From Sphingomonadaceae bacterium (GTDB taxonomy: Bacteria > Pseudomonadota > Alphaproteobacteria > Sphingomonadales > Sphingomonadaceae), in NCBI GenBank assembly GCA_019245455.1, contig JAFARM010000097.1:1-9932 (forward strand): a stretch of DNA of 9,932 nt. Reading direction: 5' to 3'. Positions 1 to 8,162 of this stretch are shown here, piece after piece. Under the pieces are notes generated by a model. That model was not told the DNA's origin, searched no databases, and saw nothing but the letters and a program-made list of their open reading frames with translations. The stretch's first letter is position 1. Every line of letters begins with the position of its first letter. A program made the position numbers and the translations under genes.

Positions 1-279
1 GACCTGTCGGCGTGCGCCGCGACCGGCGCGCCGGCGGCGGAGGCCGACCTCGCCTATGTCTCGCCGAAGTCGAGCCAGGCGGTCGGCCGCGCCGCCGGCG
101 AGCCCTACGCCGCCAAGCTCCTCCCCCTCCCCGCGTTCCTGGTCACCGGCGGCCCGGCGACGGCGGCGGAGGTCGCCGCGGGGATGCGGACGACGGGGTG
201 GTTCCTGGAGCGCGACGTGCTGACGGGGAAAGCGGCGGGGTTGGTGGGGGTGCGGGGGGAGATCGGTTCGCGCCGGTAA
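1..279 (+). CDS. Unrecognised protein, C-terminal fragment (5' end outside window)
   Basis: An open frame runs from the first base to a TAA at 277-279 and gives 92 residues with no start in view. The codons show the strong G/C third-position bias of the real genes nearby. The peptide is Ala/Gly-rich and contains the stretches [33 protein letters not shown] and [10 protein letters not shown], ending in GEIGSRR. No transmembrane segment or catalytic motif that I know is visible, and I do not recognise the family. A second frame over the same bases (from base 12) is Arg/Gly-rich and looks like an out-of-frame shadow. The gene runs in the same direction as the FadL-type gene but is separated from it by 129 bp, so cotranscription is possible but not shown. 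The 3' end of the coding sequence is a run of G tracts, listed separately. Confidence 0.6.
   Translation, partial: DLSACAATGAPAAEADLAYVSPKSSQAVGRAAGEPYAAKLLPLPAFLVTGGPATAAEVAAGMRTTGWFLERDVLTGKAAGLVGVRGEIGSRR
225..259 (+). other. G-quadruplex-like G-tract cluster
   Basis: Four G runs of 4, 4, 5 and 6 bases (225-228, 237-240, 246-250, 254-259) are separated by gaps of 8, 5 and 3 bases. This fits a G4-forming pattern on the coding strand, with one loop slightly longer than the usual limit. It lies inside the last codons of the partial gene, 17 bases before the stop, so it would also be present in the mRNA. Folding and function are inference. Confidence 0.45.
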
Positions 280-313
280 GCTCAGTCGTTCAGGGGCAAT
301 CGCTTGCAACGCG

Positions 314-332
314 GGTGGAGACAATATCCACC
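314..332 (+). terminator. Small hairpin upstream of the FadL-type gene, possible terminator or operator
   Basis: The arms GGTGGA (314-319) and TCCACC (327-332) are perfect inverted complements around a 7-base loop. The 3' side continues with TCCCCCTTT, which is pyrimidine-rich but not a true T run. It could end transcription of the partial upstream gene or act in the leader of the FadL-type gene. The stem is short, so this is a weak call. Confidence 0.25.
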
Positions 333-396
333 TCCCCCTTTACGCCGCCGGCCAAGCCGCCTAGCACCACAGCCCACCGGGGGTTGTACGTCGCGT

Positions 397-401
397 AAGG
401 A
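397..401 (+). promoter_or_regulatory. Ribosome binding site fixing the FadL-type start
   Basis: AAGGA lies 7 bases before the ATG at 409. It supports that start over the in-frame upstream start at 304, which would add an Arg/Pro-rich leader in front of an otherwise standard signal peptide. Confidence 0.6.
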
Positions 402-408
402 CCCCTGG

Positions 409-1740
409 ATGACCCTCGCCCGTTTCGGCCGCAGCGCCGCCCCCGCCGTCGCCGCTCTCGCCGCCGCTGCCCTTGCCGCTGCCCTTGCCGCCGCCCCTGC
501 GCTCGCCGGCGGCTTCTACCTGCAGGAACAGTCGCCGCGCGCGGTCGGGCGCGCCTTCGCCGGCGAGGCGGCGATCGCCGATTCGGCCGCGACCGTGTTC
601 TACAACCCCGCCGGCATGACCAACCTGCCCGGCGTCAACCTCGACATCGGCACCCACGCGCTGTTCGTCGATTCGCACCAGCAGGACCGCGGCAGCACGC
701 GATCGGCCGCCGGCAACCAGGGCAGCTTCCCGACCGGCGGCAACGACGGCGGCAACCCGTTCGCCCCCGTCGTCCCGATCCCGTCGGGCTATCTGTCGGC
801 GCAGCTGCAGGGGTCGCGCGTCTGGTTCGGGCTGGGCCTGTCGGCGCCGTTCGGGGTCAAGGTGTTCTATAACGACGGCTGGTTCGGGCGGTACGATACG
901 ATCCTGTCCGACGTCCACAGCTACAACATCCAGCCGTCGGTCGCGTACAAGCTCAATGACCACTTCTCGGTCGGCGCCGGGTTCGACGCGCAGCGGCTGG
1001 TGGCGACGCTGACGAGCGCGCTGCCCAACGTCTCGCCGCTGCTGCCCGACGGGCTGCTCGACATCCACGGGCAGGACTTCGCCTTCGGCTGGAACCTGGG
1101 CGTCGACGCGACCTTCGGCGCGCTGCGGCTCGGCGCGCACTGGCGCAGCCACATCGACCACAACCTGTCGGGGACGGCGACGATCACCGGGCTGCTCGGA
1201 CCGCTGGCAGGGTCGAACGCGGTGGTGCGCGGCTTCGCGCCGCTGTCGACGCCCGATATCGCCACCGTCGGCGCGGTCTATGCGCTGGGCAAGGCGCGGC
1301 TGCTGGCGGGCGGCAGCTGGTACAAGTGGAGCCGGTTCAACGCGATCAACGTCAACACGCCGTCGGGCACGACCTTCCTGTCGTCGGCGCAGAACTATCG
1401 CGACACGTGGAGCGGCAGCCTGGGGGTCGAGTACGACCTGACGCCGCGCGTAACCGTGCGCGCGGGCAGCATGTACGACCAGACGCCGACGCGCGACCTG
1501 TACCGCACGACGCGCGTCCCCGACGGCAACCGCGTGTGGGCGACCGCCGGCGCGACGGCGAAGCTCAACCGCCATGTCGAGGCGAGCCTGTCGTACGCGC
1601 ATATCTTCGTCGACACGGCGCAAGTCGACCGCACCGACCCGCTGTTCGCCGGCACGCCGGCTGTGACGACGGTCAGCACGCTGTCGACCAATACCGGCCA
1701 CGCCGACGAGATCGCGTCGAGTTTGACGTTCAAGTTCTGA
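409..1740 (+). CDS. OmpP1/FadL/TodX-family outer membrane transporter
   Basis: This is a 443-residue outer membrane beta-barrel of the FadL family, whose members carry long-chain fatty acids or other hydrophobic molecules across the outer membrane. The ATG at 409 is preceded by AAGGA and opens a Sec signal peptide: a basic start (MTLARFGR), a long Ala/Leu core, and a likely cleavage after ALA at residue 33. The mature N-terminus GGFYLQEQSPRAVGRAF, followed by FYNPAGM at 64-70, is the family signature (the N-terminal plug and the conserved Asn-Pro-Ala-Gly). The rest alternates amphipathic strands with Gly/Asn/Asp turns, and the protein ends in Phe, as expected for BAM-dependent barrel insertion. 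Length is typical of the family. The substrate cannot be read from sequence; fatty acids or aromatic hydrocarbons are both possible. The gene stands alone, with palindromic repeats downstream. Confidence 0.9.
   Translation: MTLARFGRSAAPAVAALAAAALAAALAAAPALAGGFYLQEQSPRAVGRAFAGEAAIADSAATVFYNPAGMTNLPGVNLDIGTHALFVDSHQQDRGSTRSAAGNQGSFPTGGNDGGNPFAPVVPIPSGYLSAQLQGSRVWFGLGLSAPFGVKVFYNDGWFGRYDTILSDVHSYNIQPSVAYKLNDHFSVGAGFDAQRLVATLTSALPNVSPLLPDGLLDIHGQDFAFGWNLGVDATFGALRLGAHWRSHIDHNLSGTATITGLLGPLAGSNAVVRGFAPLSTPDIATVGAVYALGKARLLAGGSWYKWSRFNAINVNTPSGTTFLSSAQNYRDTWSGSLGVEYDLTPRVTVRAGSMYDQTPTRDLYRTTRVPDGNRVWATAGATAKLNRHVEASLSYAHIFVDTAQVDRTDPLFAGTPAVTTVSTLSTNTGHADEIASSLTFKF
463..486 (+). repeat. 12-bp tandem duplication in signal-peptide core
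   Basis: Two perfect tandem copies of GCCGCTGCCCTT (463-474, 475-486) encode repeated Ala-Ala-Ala-Leu in the hydrophobic core of the FadL-type signal peptide. Copy number could vary without breaking the frame. It may be no more than Ala-rich codon use. Confidence 0.5.
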
Positions 1741-1751
1741 ACACTGGTGCC

Positions 1752-1843
1752 GTCATCCCGGCGAAAGCCGGGACCCATCGCCGTGGCAGACGCCCAGCAT
1801 CCGGTTTGCCATCCCACTGGGTCCCGGCTCTTGCCGGGATGAC
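1752..1843. repeat. Composite palindromic repeat, unit A
   Basis: The left arm (1752-1777, beginning GTCATCCCGGCGAAAGCCGG) and the right arm (1818-1843) are inverted complements, 24 of 26 positions matching, around a 40-base centre. Each arm also folds alone: CCCGGC and GCCGGG enclose GAAA in the left arm. This is the widespread intergenic repeat that gives artefact peptides such as VIPAKAGTH and VPALAGMT when translated. It starts 11 bases after the FadL-type stop and could act as a transcription end or mRNA-stabilising structure for that gene. No transposase is present; it resembles a REP/MITE-like element. Confidence 0.8.
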
Positions 1844-1874
1844 CGCCGGGGCGAACGCCGCGCTTCAATAGCTT

Positions 1875-1983
1875 GTCATCCCCGCGAAGGCGGGGACCCG
1901 TCTCCCGCGCTGCTTTCGTGCCGACGCGAAAGGTCTCCGCTGGATCGGCGGTAGCAGATGGGTCCCCGCTTTCGCGGGGATAC
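1875..1983. repeat. Composite palindromic repeat, unit B
   Basis: This second unit has the same design as unit A and begins 31 bases after it. The left arm (1875-1899, starting GTCATCCCCGCGAAGGCGGG) and right arm (1960-1983) are inverted complements apart from one substitution and a one-base gap, around a 60-base centre. The stem is CCCCGC/GCGGGG where unit A has CCCGGC/GCCGGG, with matching changes on both sides of each stem. That suggests selection on pairing, or two subfamilies. With unit A it fills most of the 303-bp gap before parC. The remaining 60 bases (1984-2043) show no clear promoter. Confidence 0.8.
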
Positions 1984-2043
1984 GGGTGCAGGCTGCGACG
2001 GCGGGGGCTGGACCGCGCGGCCCGCCCTCCGCTAACGCGCGCC

Positions 2044-4279
<2,236 letters not shown>

Positions 4280-4287
<8 letters not shown>

Positions 4288-5425
4288 GAAGCCGGTCGAG
4301 GATCGCGTCGGCATCGGCGGGAAAGCCGGCGGCAATCCACGCGCGCTCCGCCTCGCCGAGCAGGCGGCTGACCGCCGGGCCGGGAGCAACGCCGCGCGCC
4401 AGCACATCGCGCCCCGAAAGGGGGAAGCGCGGTTGCGTCCAGTCGCCGACGAACGCCCGCAAGGCACTGTCTCCGCTGAGCAATGCCCGGTCCACCGCAC
4501 TGTCGATGCCGTCGCGGTAGGCCACCTCGGCGATGGGAACGCCGCGCGCCGCGGTCAGCACCAGCCGCTTGCGCTCGGCATTCGACAGGCGCAGCCGCGT
4601 CGCGACCCGGTCGAGCACCGCCGCGTCGGCGGGCAGCAGCGCCGCCAGCCGGCGCAGCGGATGGGGCGCGAATCCGCCTACGGCCTCCGCCTCGCACACC
4701 GCAGCGAGCAGTGGCACCCGCTCGGACGCGATCTCCGGCAGCACGGGGGCGAAGATGCCCTGCCCCACCATCACCGCCACCGTCGCCACAGGGTCGGGCA
4801 GGCCGAGCAGCTTCAGCACCTCGTCGCGCACCCGCTCGCGCGACAGGGCCATCAGGTCGTTGGCGCGCGCGACGCAGGCGTCCAGCCCGGCTGCATCGGC
4901 ATCGCCGCGGCCGAAGCGGGCGTGGAAGCGGAAGAAGCGGAGGATGCGCAGGTGGTCCTCGGCGATTCGCGCCTCGGGCACGCCGATGAAGCGCACGCGG
5001 CCCGCCGCCAGGTCGTCGAGCCCGCCGAAGAAGTCGTCGATCCGCCCTGTCAGCGGGTCGGCGTAGAGCGCGTTGATCGTGAAGTCGCGCCGCGCCGCAT
5101 CCGCCCGCCAGTCGCCGGTGAAGGCGACCGTCGCGCGGCGCCCGTCGGTGGCGACGTCGCGGCGCAGCGTCGTCACCTCGGCGACCAACCCGTCGGCGAC
5201 CGCCGTCACCGTGCCGTGGGCGATCCCCGTCGGCACCGCCTTGATCCCGTCCGCCTCGAGCCGCGCGATCGTCTCTGCCGGCGTGAAACGGGTGGCGAAG
5301 TCGATGTCGCTCGCCGCCGCGCCGAGCAGCGGGTCGCGCACCGCGCCGCCGACGAGCTTGGTCGCGCCACGGGCGATGTCGAGCGCCGCGACCAGCCGCG
5401 CGCCGCCCGGCGTCGCCAGCCACAC
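4280..5425 (-). CDS. cca: CCA tRNA nucleotidyltransferase (class II, poly(A) polymerase-like)
   Basis: This enzyme adds or repairs the 3'-terminal CCA of tRNAs using CTP and ATP. The head domain has the nucleotidyltransferase signature GGAVRDPLLG followed by the metal-binding pair in SDIDFAT (numbered from this start, GGAVRD at 26-31 and Asp40/Asp42). RRDFTINAL (112-120) and EDHLRILRFFRF (156-167) are the later conserved neck and nucleotide-selection motifs. A helical tRNA-binding body follows, ending in AGFPADADAILDRLLS. The length of 381 residues is slightly short for the family. The start is uncertain. The GTG at 5425 avoids the upstream gene, but the preceding in-frame residues RLPPP resemble the usual family N-terminus, so an upstream GTG at 5545 (421 residues, overlapping the NUDIX gene by 70 bases) is a real alternative. 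It is probably cotranscribed with the NUDIX gene and converges on parC. Confidence 0.92.
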
Positions 5426-5475
5426 CGGCGGCGGCAGGCGGTCGGGGATGGCGGGAACGGCCGTCGCCGGGCTGC

Positions 5476-6090
5476 TTACGCCAGCCGCCGCGCCAGATTG
5501 ACGATCATCGCCGCCGTCGCGCCCCAGATCTCGTAGGTTTCCCACGCGATCACATAGTACGACCGCCGCCGCCCCTGCCAGTCACTGCTGCGCAGTCGGT
5601 GATTGGCGGGGTCGAGCAGATGGTGGAGCGGCACCTCGAAGATCGACGCGACCTCGTCCGCGGCGGGCACCAGCGGCAGGCCCGGCGGGACGATGCCGAT
5701 GACCGGCGTGATGTCGTAGCCGGTGCCCGTCGCATAGCGGTCGCCGGTGCCGACGACATCGACCGCGGCCGGCGGCAGGGCGACCTCCTCGTGCGCCTCA
5801 CGCAGGGCTGCGGCAACGGCGTCGGCGTCGGTCGCATCGATCCGTCCGCCGGGAAAGGCGACCTGCCCGGCGTGGGCCCGCAGGTGCGCCGTCCGCCGCG
5901 TCAGCAGCACCGTCGGCCGGTCGTGAGCGACGACGGCGATCAGCACCGCGGCGGGGATCAGCGGCTGCGGGTACGGCGCGTCGGCATTGCCAGCGAAGTC
6001 CCAGTCGCCGCGCCGGGCCGGCGGCCCCGGCTCGGCAGCAACGGCGCGGGCGAGGCGGGCGCGGAGGTTGGGCGGGACGGTGGACGGCAT
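5476..6090 (-). CDS. NUDIX hydrolase, CoA pyrophosphatase type (NudL/YeaB-like)
   Basis: A 204-residue NUDIX protein whose relatives cleave coenzyme A or acyl-CoA to 3',5'-ADP and phosphopantetheine in the cytoplasm. The CoA-specific signature runs through residues 62-82 (LLTRR, then LRAHAGQVAFPGG), directly before the Nudix box with REAHEEVAL at 97-105. REAHEE carries the Mg2+-binding glutamates. The usual Gly of the box is Ala, as I recall for the Deinococcus CoA pyrophosphatase too. The C-terminus with YEIWGATAAMI matches the family's IWG motif. The ATG at 6090 is preceded by only a weak GGAA. The gene lies just upstream of cca (50 bases to the conservative cca start, or overlapping it), a pairing I recall as common in alphaproteobacteria. 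No direct functional link to tRNA maturation is evident. Its own upstream region is divergent from the HTH/DUF4019 gene. Confidence 0.88.
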   Translation of the reverse strand: MPSTVPPNLRARLARAVAAEPGPPARRGDWDFAGNADAPYPQPLIPAAVLIAVVAHDRPTVLLTRRTAHLRAHAGQVAFPGGRIDATDADAVAAALREAHEEVALPPAAVDVVGTGDRYATGTGYDITPVIGIVPPGLPLVPAADEVASIFEVPLHHLLDPANHRLRSSDWQGRRRSYYVIAWETYEIWGATAAMIVNLARRLA

Positions 6091-6100
6091 CGCCGGTTCC

Positions 6101-6142
6101 GTCGCTTGACGGCGGCGGCCGAGTCAACCGCGGCCAAGCGAC
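6101..6142. promoter_or_regulatory. Inverted repeat in divergent promoter region
   Basis: GTCGCTTG (6101-6108) and CAAGCGAC (6135-6142) are perfect inverted complements 26 bases apart. A nested pair, TTGAC (6106-6110) and GTCAA (6123-6127), lies inside. The region sits between the minus-strand NUDIX gene and the plus-strand HTH gene. TTGACT read on the minus strand (6127-6122) and TTGACG on the plus strand (6106-6111) both resemble -35 boxes, but no convincing -10 follows in either direction. It may be an operator, perhaps for the neighbouring HTH protein; that is inference. Confidence 0.35.
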
Positions 6143-6227
6143 CCGTGCGCCCGCCGCCGCATGATCGGCGGCCCCCTAGTTTTTCGGGATGGCTGCCCGG
6201 TCGGCCGCAGCCTACCCTCGGCCGGCG

Positions 6228-6980
6228 ATGAACCAACCGATGCGCGACCTCGCCCGGCTGACCGAGAAGGAAAAGGAGACGCTGCGCCTGATCGTCCGCG
6301 GTCACGACGCCAAATCGGCGGCGCGGACGCTCGGCCTGTCGGTCCACACGATCCACGACCGCCTTCGCGAGGCCCGGCGCAAGGTCGCGGTGCCGAGCAG
6401 CCGCGAGGCGGCGCGCCTGCTGTTCGAGGCCGAGGGCGGCACCCCCGATAACCTTGGCCCCCACACAATCGGGGAAGCGACGCCGGTCGCTATGCCGCAC
6501 GCCGAAGCCGCGCCAATCCCCGGCGCGGAGCGGCCGCACCGCTCGAGGCTGACCACCGGAGTTATGCTGATGCTTCCAGCCCTCGCCCTGCTCGCCGTCG
6601 TCGCCGCGACGCAGCTCGACCCCGCCTCGCCCTCTGCTGGAGTGGAAGAGGGCATCGACCCGGCCGCGATCGAGACGGCGCGCACCTTCGTCACGCTGAT
6701 CGACGCGAAGCGCTGGGACGCGAGCTACGCGGTGACCGGCGCGCAGCTCCACAAAGTCAACACCCTCAAGCTGTGGACCGACGTATCGGAGAAAGTACGC
6801 GCCCCGCTTGGACCGATGGTCGCCCGCACCCTGATCAGCGCCGAGTTCGTCGCGGCACCGCCGCACGGCTACGACATGGTCAAGTTCCGCACGCAGTTCG
6901 CCAACAAGACCGTCATCGAGTCGGTGACCCTCAACCGCGAGCATGGGGACTGGCGCGTGGTCGGCGTGGTCATCGACTGA
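6228..6980 (+). CDS. Membrane-anchored LuxR-type HTH protein with C-terminal DUF4019-like domain
   Basis: A 250-residue protein with an unusual three-part layout. Residues 10-65 form a LuxR/GerE-type DNA-binding domain (LTEKEKETLRLIVRGHDAKS, then ARTLGLSVHTIHDRLREARR), where SVHTIHDRLREA is the recognition helix region. A Pro/Ala-rich linker follows. Residues 109-128 (GVMLMLPALALLAVVAATQL) are one hydrophobic membrane segment. Residues 145-250 resemble DUF4019, with RTFVTLIDAKRWDASY, LGPMVARTL, and EHGDWRVVGVVID at the end. The likely topology is HTH in the cytoplasm and DUF4019 in the periplasm, like a ToxR-type one-component regulator; no kinase or receiver domain is present. Its targets are unknown. 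The ATG at 6228 is preferred; ATG 6240 and an in-frame start at 6189 are alternatives, and no strong ribosome site separates them. It lies in the opposite orientation between the NUDIX and DUF1285 genes. This architecture is, as I recall, frequent in sphingomonads. Confidence 0.85.
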   Translation: MNQPMRDLARLTEKEKETLRLIVRGHDAKSAARTLGLSVHTIHDRLREARRKVAVPSSREAARLLFEAEGGTPDNLGPHTIGEATPVAMPHAEAAPIPGAERPHRSRLTTGVMLMLPALALLAVVAATQLDPASPSAGVEEGIDPAAIETARTFVTLIDAKRWDASYAVTGAQLHKVNTLKLWTDVSEKVRAPLGPMVARTLISAEFVAAPPHGYDMVKFRTQFANKTVIESVTLNREHGDWRVVGVVID

Positions 6981-6981
6981 G

Positions 6982-7018
6982 CTTCGCCGCGCACTTCTTC
7001 TCAGGCGAAGGAGAAGAA
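6982..7018. terminator. Two overlapping hairpins at a convergent gene junction
   Basis: CTTCGCC (6982-6988) can pair with GGCGAAG (7004-7010), and TTCTTCTC (6995-7002) with GAGAAGAA (7011-7018). The two stems are interleaved and so mutually exclusive; a true pseudoknot is unlikely because no bases separate 7010 from 7011. They lie between the stop of the HTH/DUF4019 gene (6980) and the last codons of the DUF1285 gene. No T run follows on either strand. A bidirectional terminator is possible. Confidence 0.35.
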
Positions 7019-7531
7019 CACGCCGCCGCTCCACAGGCCTGGCGGCTCGGCTGCCTCGGCGAGCGCCCAGTCGGCGAGGCTGTAGAACGTCGCGCGGTTG
7101 ACCAGCGCTTCCAGCCCGCGGCGGACGTGGAGGTAGGGGCGCGGCGTGCCGTCCGCGGCGGTGTCGACGCGCAGCGGATTGTTCTTGCCGGCAAGGACAT
7201 GGTCGCCGGTATTGAGGCGGAAGGCGAGCGTGCGGTTGCGCCCTTCCCCCTCGCTGTCGACGCCGACGGCGACGAACGGCGCGTCGTCGACGGCGATGTC
7301 GAGCTTCTCGCCCGGCGTGACCAGGACGAAGCCGCCGTCGGCCTCGCGGCGCAGGATGGTCGAGAACAGGCGGACGAGCTCGGGCCGGCCGATCGGCGTC
7401 CCCTCGTGGAACCAGGTGCCGTCGGCGACGATGCGCATACCGCTGTCGCCGCAATGCGCCGGGTGCCACGCCTCGACCGGCGGCAGGCGCTGCGCAGCGA
7501 TCTCGTTGGCGATGGCGGCAAGGTCAGGCAT
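7001..7531 (-). CDS. DUF1285 domain-containing protein
   Basis: A 176-residue cytoplasmic-looking protein without signal peptide or membrane segment. The family core is plain: MRIVADGTWFHEGTPIGRPE at 32-51, LVRLFSTILRREADG (52-66) and VTPGEKLDIAVDDAPFVAV (71-89). The domain has no established biochemical role that I know. The ATG at 7531 overlaps the stop of the upstream GNAT gene by 8 bases, which suggests translational coupling; no independent ribosome site is obvious. In many alphaproteobacteria, as I recall, this gene directly precedes the CoA-type NUDIX and cca genes. Here the divergent HTH/DUF4019 gene lies between them. Its last codons form half of a hairpin at the convergent junction. 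Confidence 0.85.
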   Translation of the reverse strand: MPDLAAIANEIAAQRLPPVEAWHPAHCGDSGMRIVADGTWFHEGTPIGRPELVRLFSTILRREADGGFVLVTPGEKLDIAVDDAPFVAVGVDSEGEGRNRTLAFRLNTGDHVLAGKNNPLRVDTAADGTPRPYLHVRRGLEALVNRATFYSLADWALAEAAEPPGLWSGGVFFSFA

Positions 7532-8072
7532 CGGCCAGGTTCGGACTGGGGTCGGCGCGTGTTACGCAGCGGGCGGCACGTTCAGCCGGAACAAGGTCCG
7601 CGACCATCGGCAGTGGCGGCGCGGTACGGCGGCGGAGGAGCAGGCGGTCGCGCTCGACCGGGCCGGGCAGGTGCCAGTCGCCGGTCTCGACCGCGCTGAA
7701 CCCGGCCGGGCCATAATAGGGCAGGTCGCCGATCAGGACGATCGGGTCGAGCCCGGCCGCGTCGGCCCGGTCGAGCGCCGCGGCCAGCAGCCGGCGGCCG
7801 AGACCCTGCGACCGCGCCGCCCGCGCCACCGCCATCGGCCCGAGCAGCGTCAGCGGCCACGCCGCACCGGCGGCAGCGAGCGTCACCGGAAAGAACTGAA
7901 GCGAGCCCGCAAGCGTCCCGTCCTCACCACGCGCGACGAGGCTCGCCGGCAGCGGCAGGGATCCGCCGCGCAGCAGGGCGGCGGTGCGGGTCCGCCGGGC
8001 CGGACCGAACGCCTCGTCGAGCAGCGCGGCGATGTCGGCGGCATCGGCGGACGTGGCGGGACGGATCAGCAC
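7524..8072 (-). CDS. GNAT family N-acetyltransferase (YhbS-like)
   Basis: A 182-residue acetyltransferase of the GNAT fold, which transfers acetyl from acetyl-CoA to an amine; the substrate is unknown. MLIRPATSADAADIAALLDE gives the first strand and helix. LTLLGPMAVARAARSQGLG (75-92) is motif A with the pyrophosphate-binding R-x-x-G-x-G (RSQGLG). LIGDLPYYGPAGF (113-125) is the typical end of the fold in the YhbS group. The start is a GTG at 8072 with GAGGGA at 8083-8078, 5 bases upstream, which supports it well. The stop overlaps the DUF1285 start by 8 bases. The 90 bases upstream, back to the hydrolase stop, hold no further gene that I can support, so the gene may be cotranscribed with the hydrolase. 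Confidence 0.88.
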   Translation of the reverse strand: MLIRPATSADAADIAALLDEAFGPARRTRTAALLRGGSLPLPASLVARGEDGTLAGSLQFFPVTLAAAGAAWPLTLLGPMAVARAARSQGLGRRLLAAALDRADAAGLDPIVLIGDLPYYGPAGFSAVETGDWHLPGPVERDRLLLRRRTAPPLPMVADLVPAERAARCVTRADPSPNLADA

Positions 8073-8162
8073 GGCGTTCCCTCAGGCGGCGCGGCCGCGA
8101 TCAACCGGCGACGGCGCAGCCGCCAACAACCGCCTTCTGCCCCAGCCGTTCCGCCCAGGCAA

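Noticed and set aside
304..330. A sigma-70-like promoter (TTGCAA with a TATCCA 15 bases later) before the FadL-type gene
   Set aside because: Spacing is short and the -10 match is poor; one chance match in a short region is not enough.
361..1701. A 446-residue open frame antisense to the FadL-type gene
   Set aside because: Arg/Val/Ala-rich with no domain; a product of high GC and codon bias opposite a well-supported gene.
1752..1983. A CRISPR array
   Set aside because: Only two pairs of inverted arms, with unequal centres and no direct-repeat/spacer regularity or cas genes.
1873..2043. An N-terminal extension of ParC from base 1873
   Set aside because: The extra residues are translated palindromic repeat (SPRRRGPVSR...) and do not match any ParC N-terminus; the ATG at 2044 gives a normal length.
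5958..7469. A 503-residue minus-strand frame across the NUDIX, HTH and DUF1285 genes
   Set aside because: Out of frame with the NUDIX and DUF1285 genes and antisense to the HTH gene; Arg-rich shadow.
8073..8162. A possible frameshifted continuation of the hydrolase (IAWAERLGQKAVVGGCAVAG in another frame)
   Set aside because: The peptide looks coding-like, but the hydrolase already has its full triad and a normal end; upstream, the same frame is an Arg/Gly-rich shadow.
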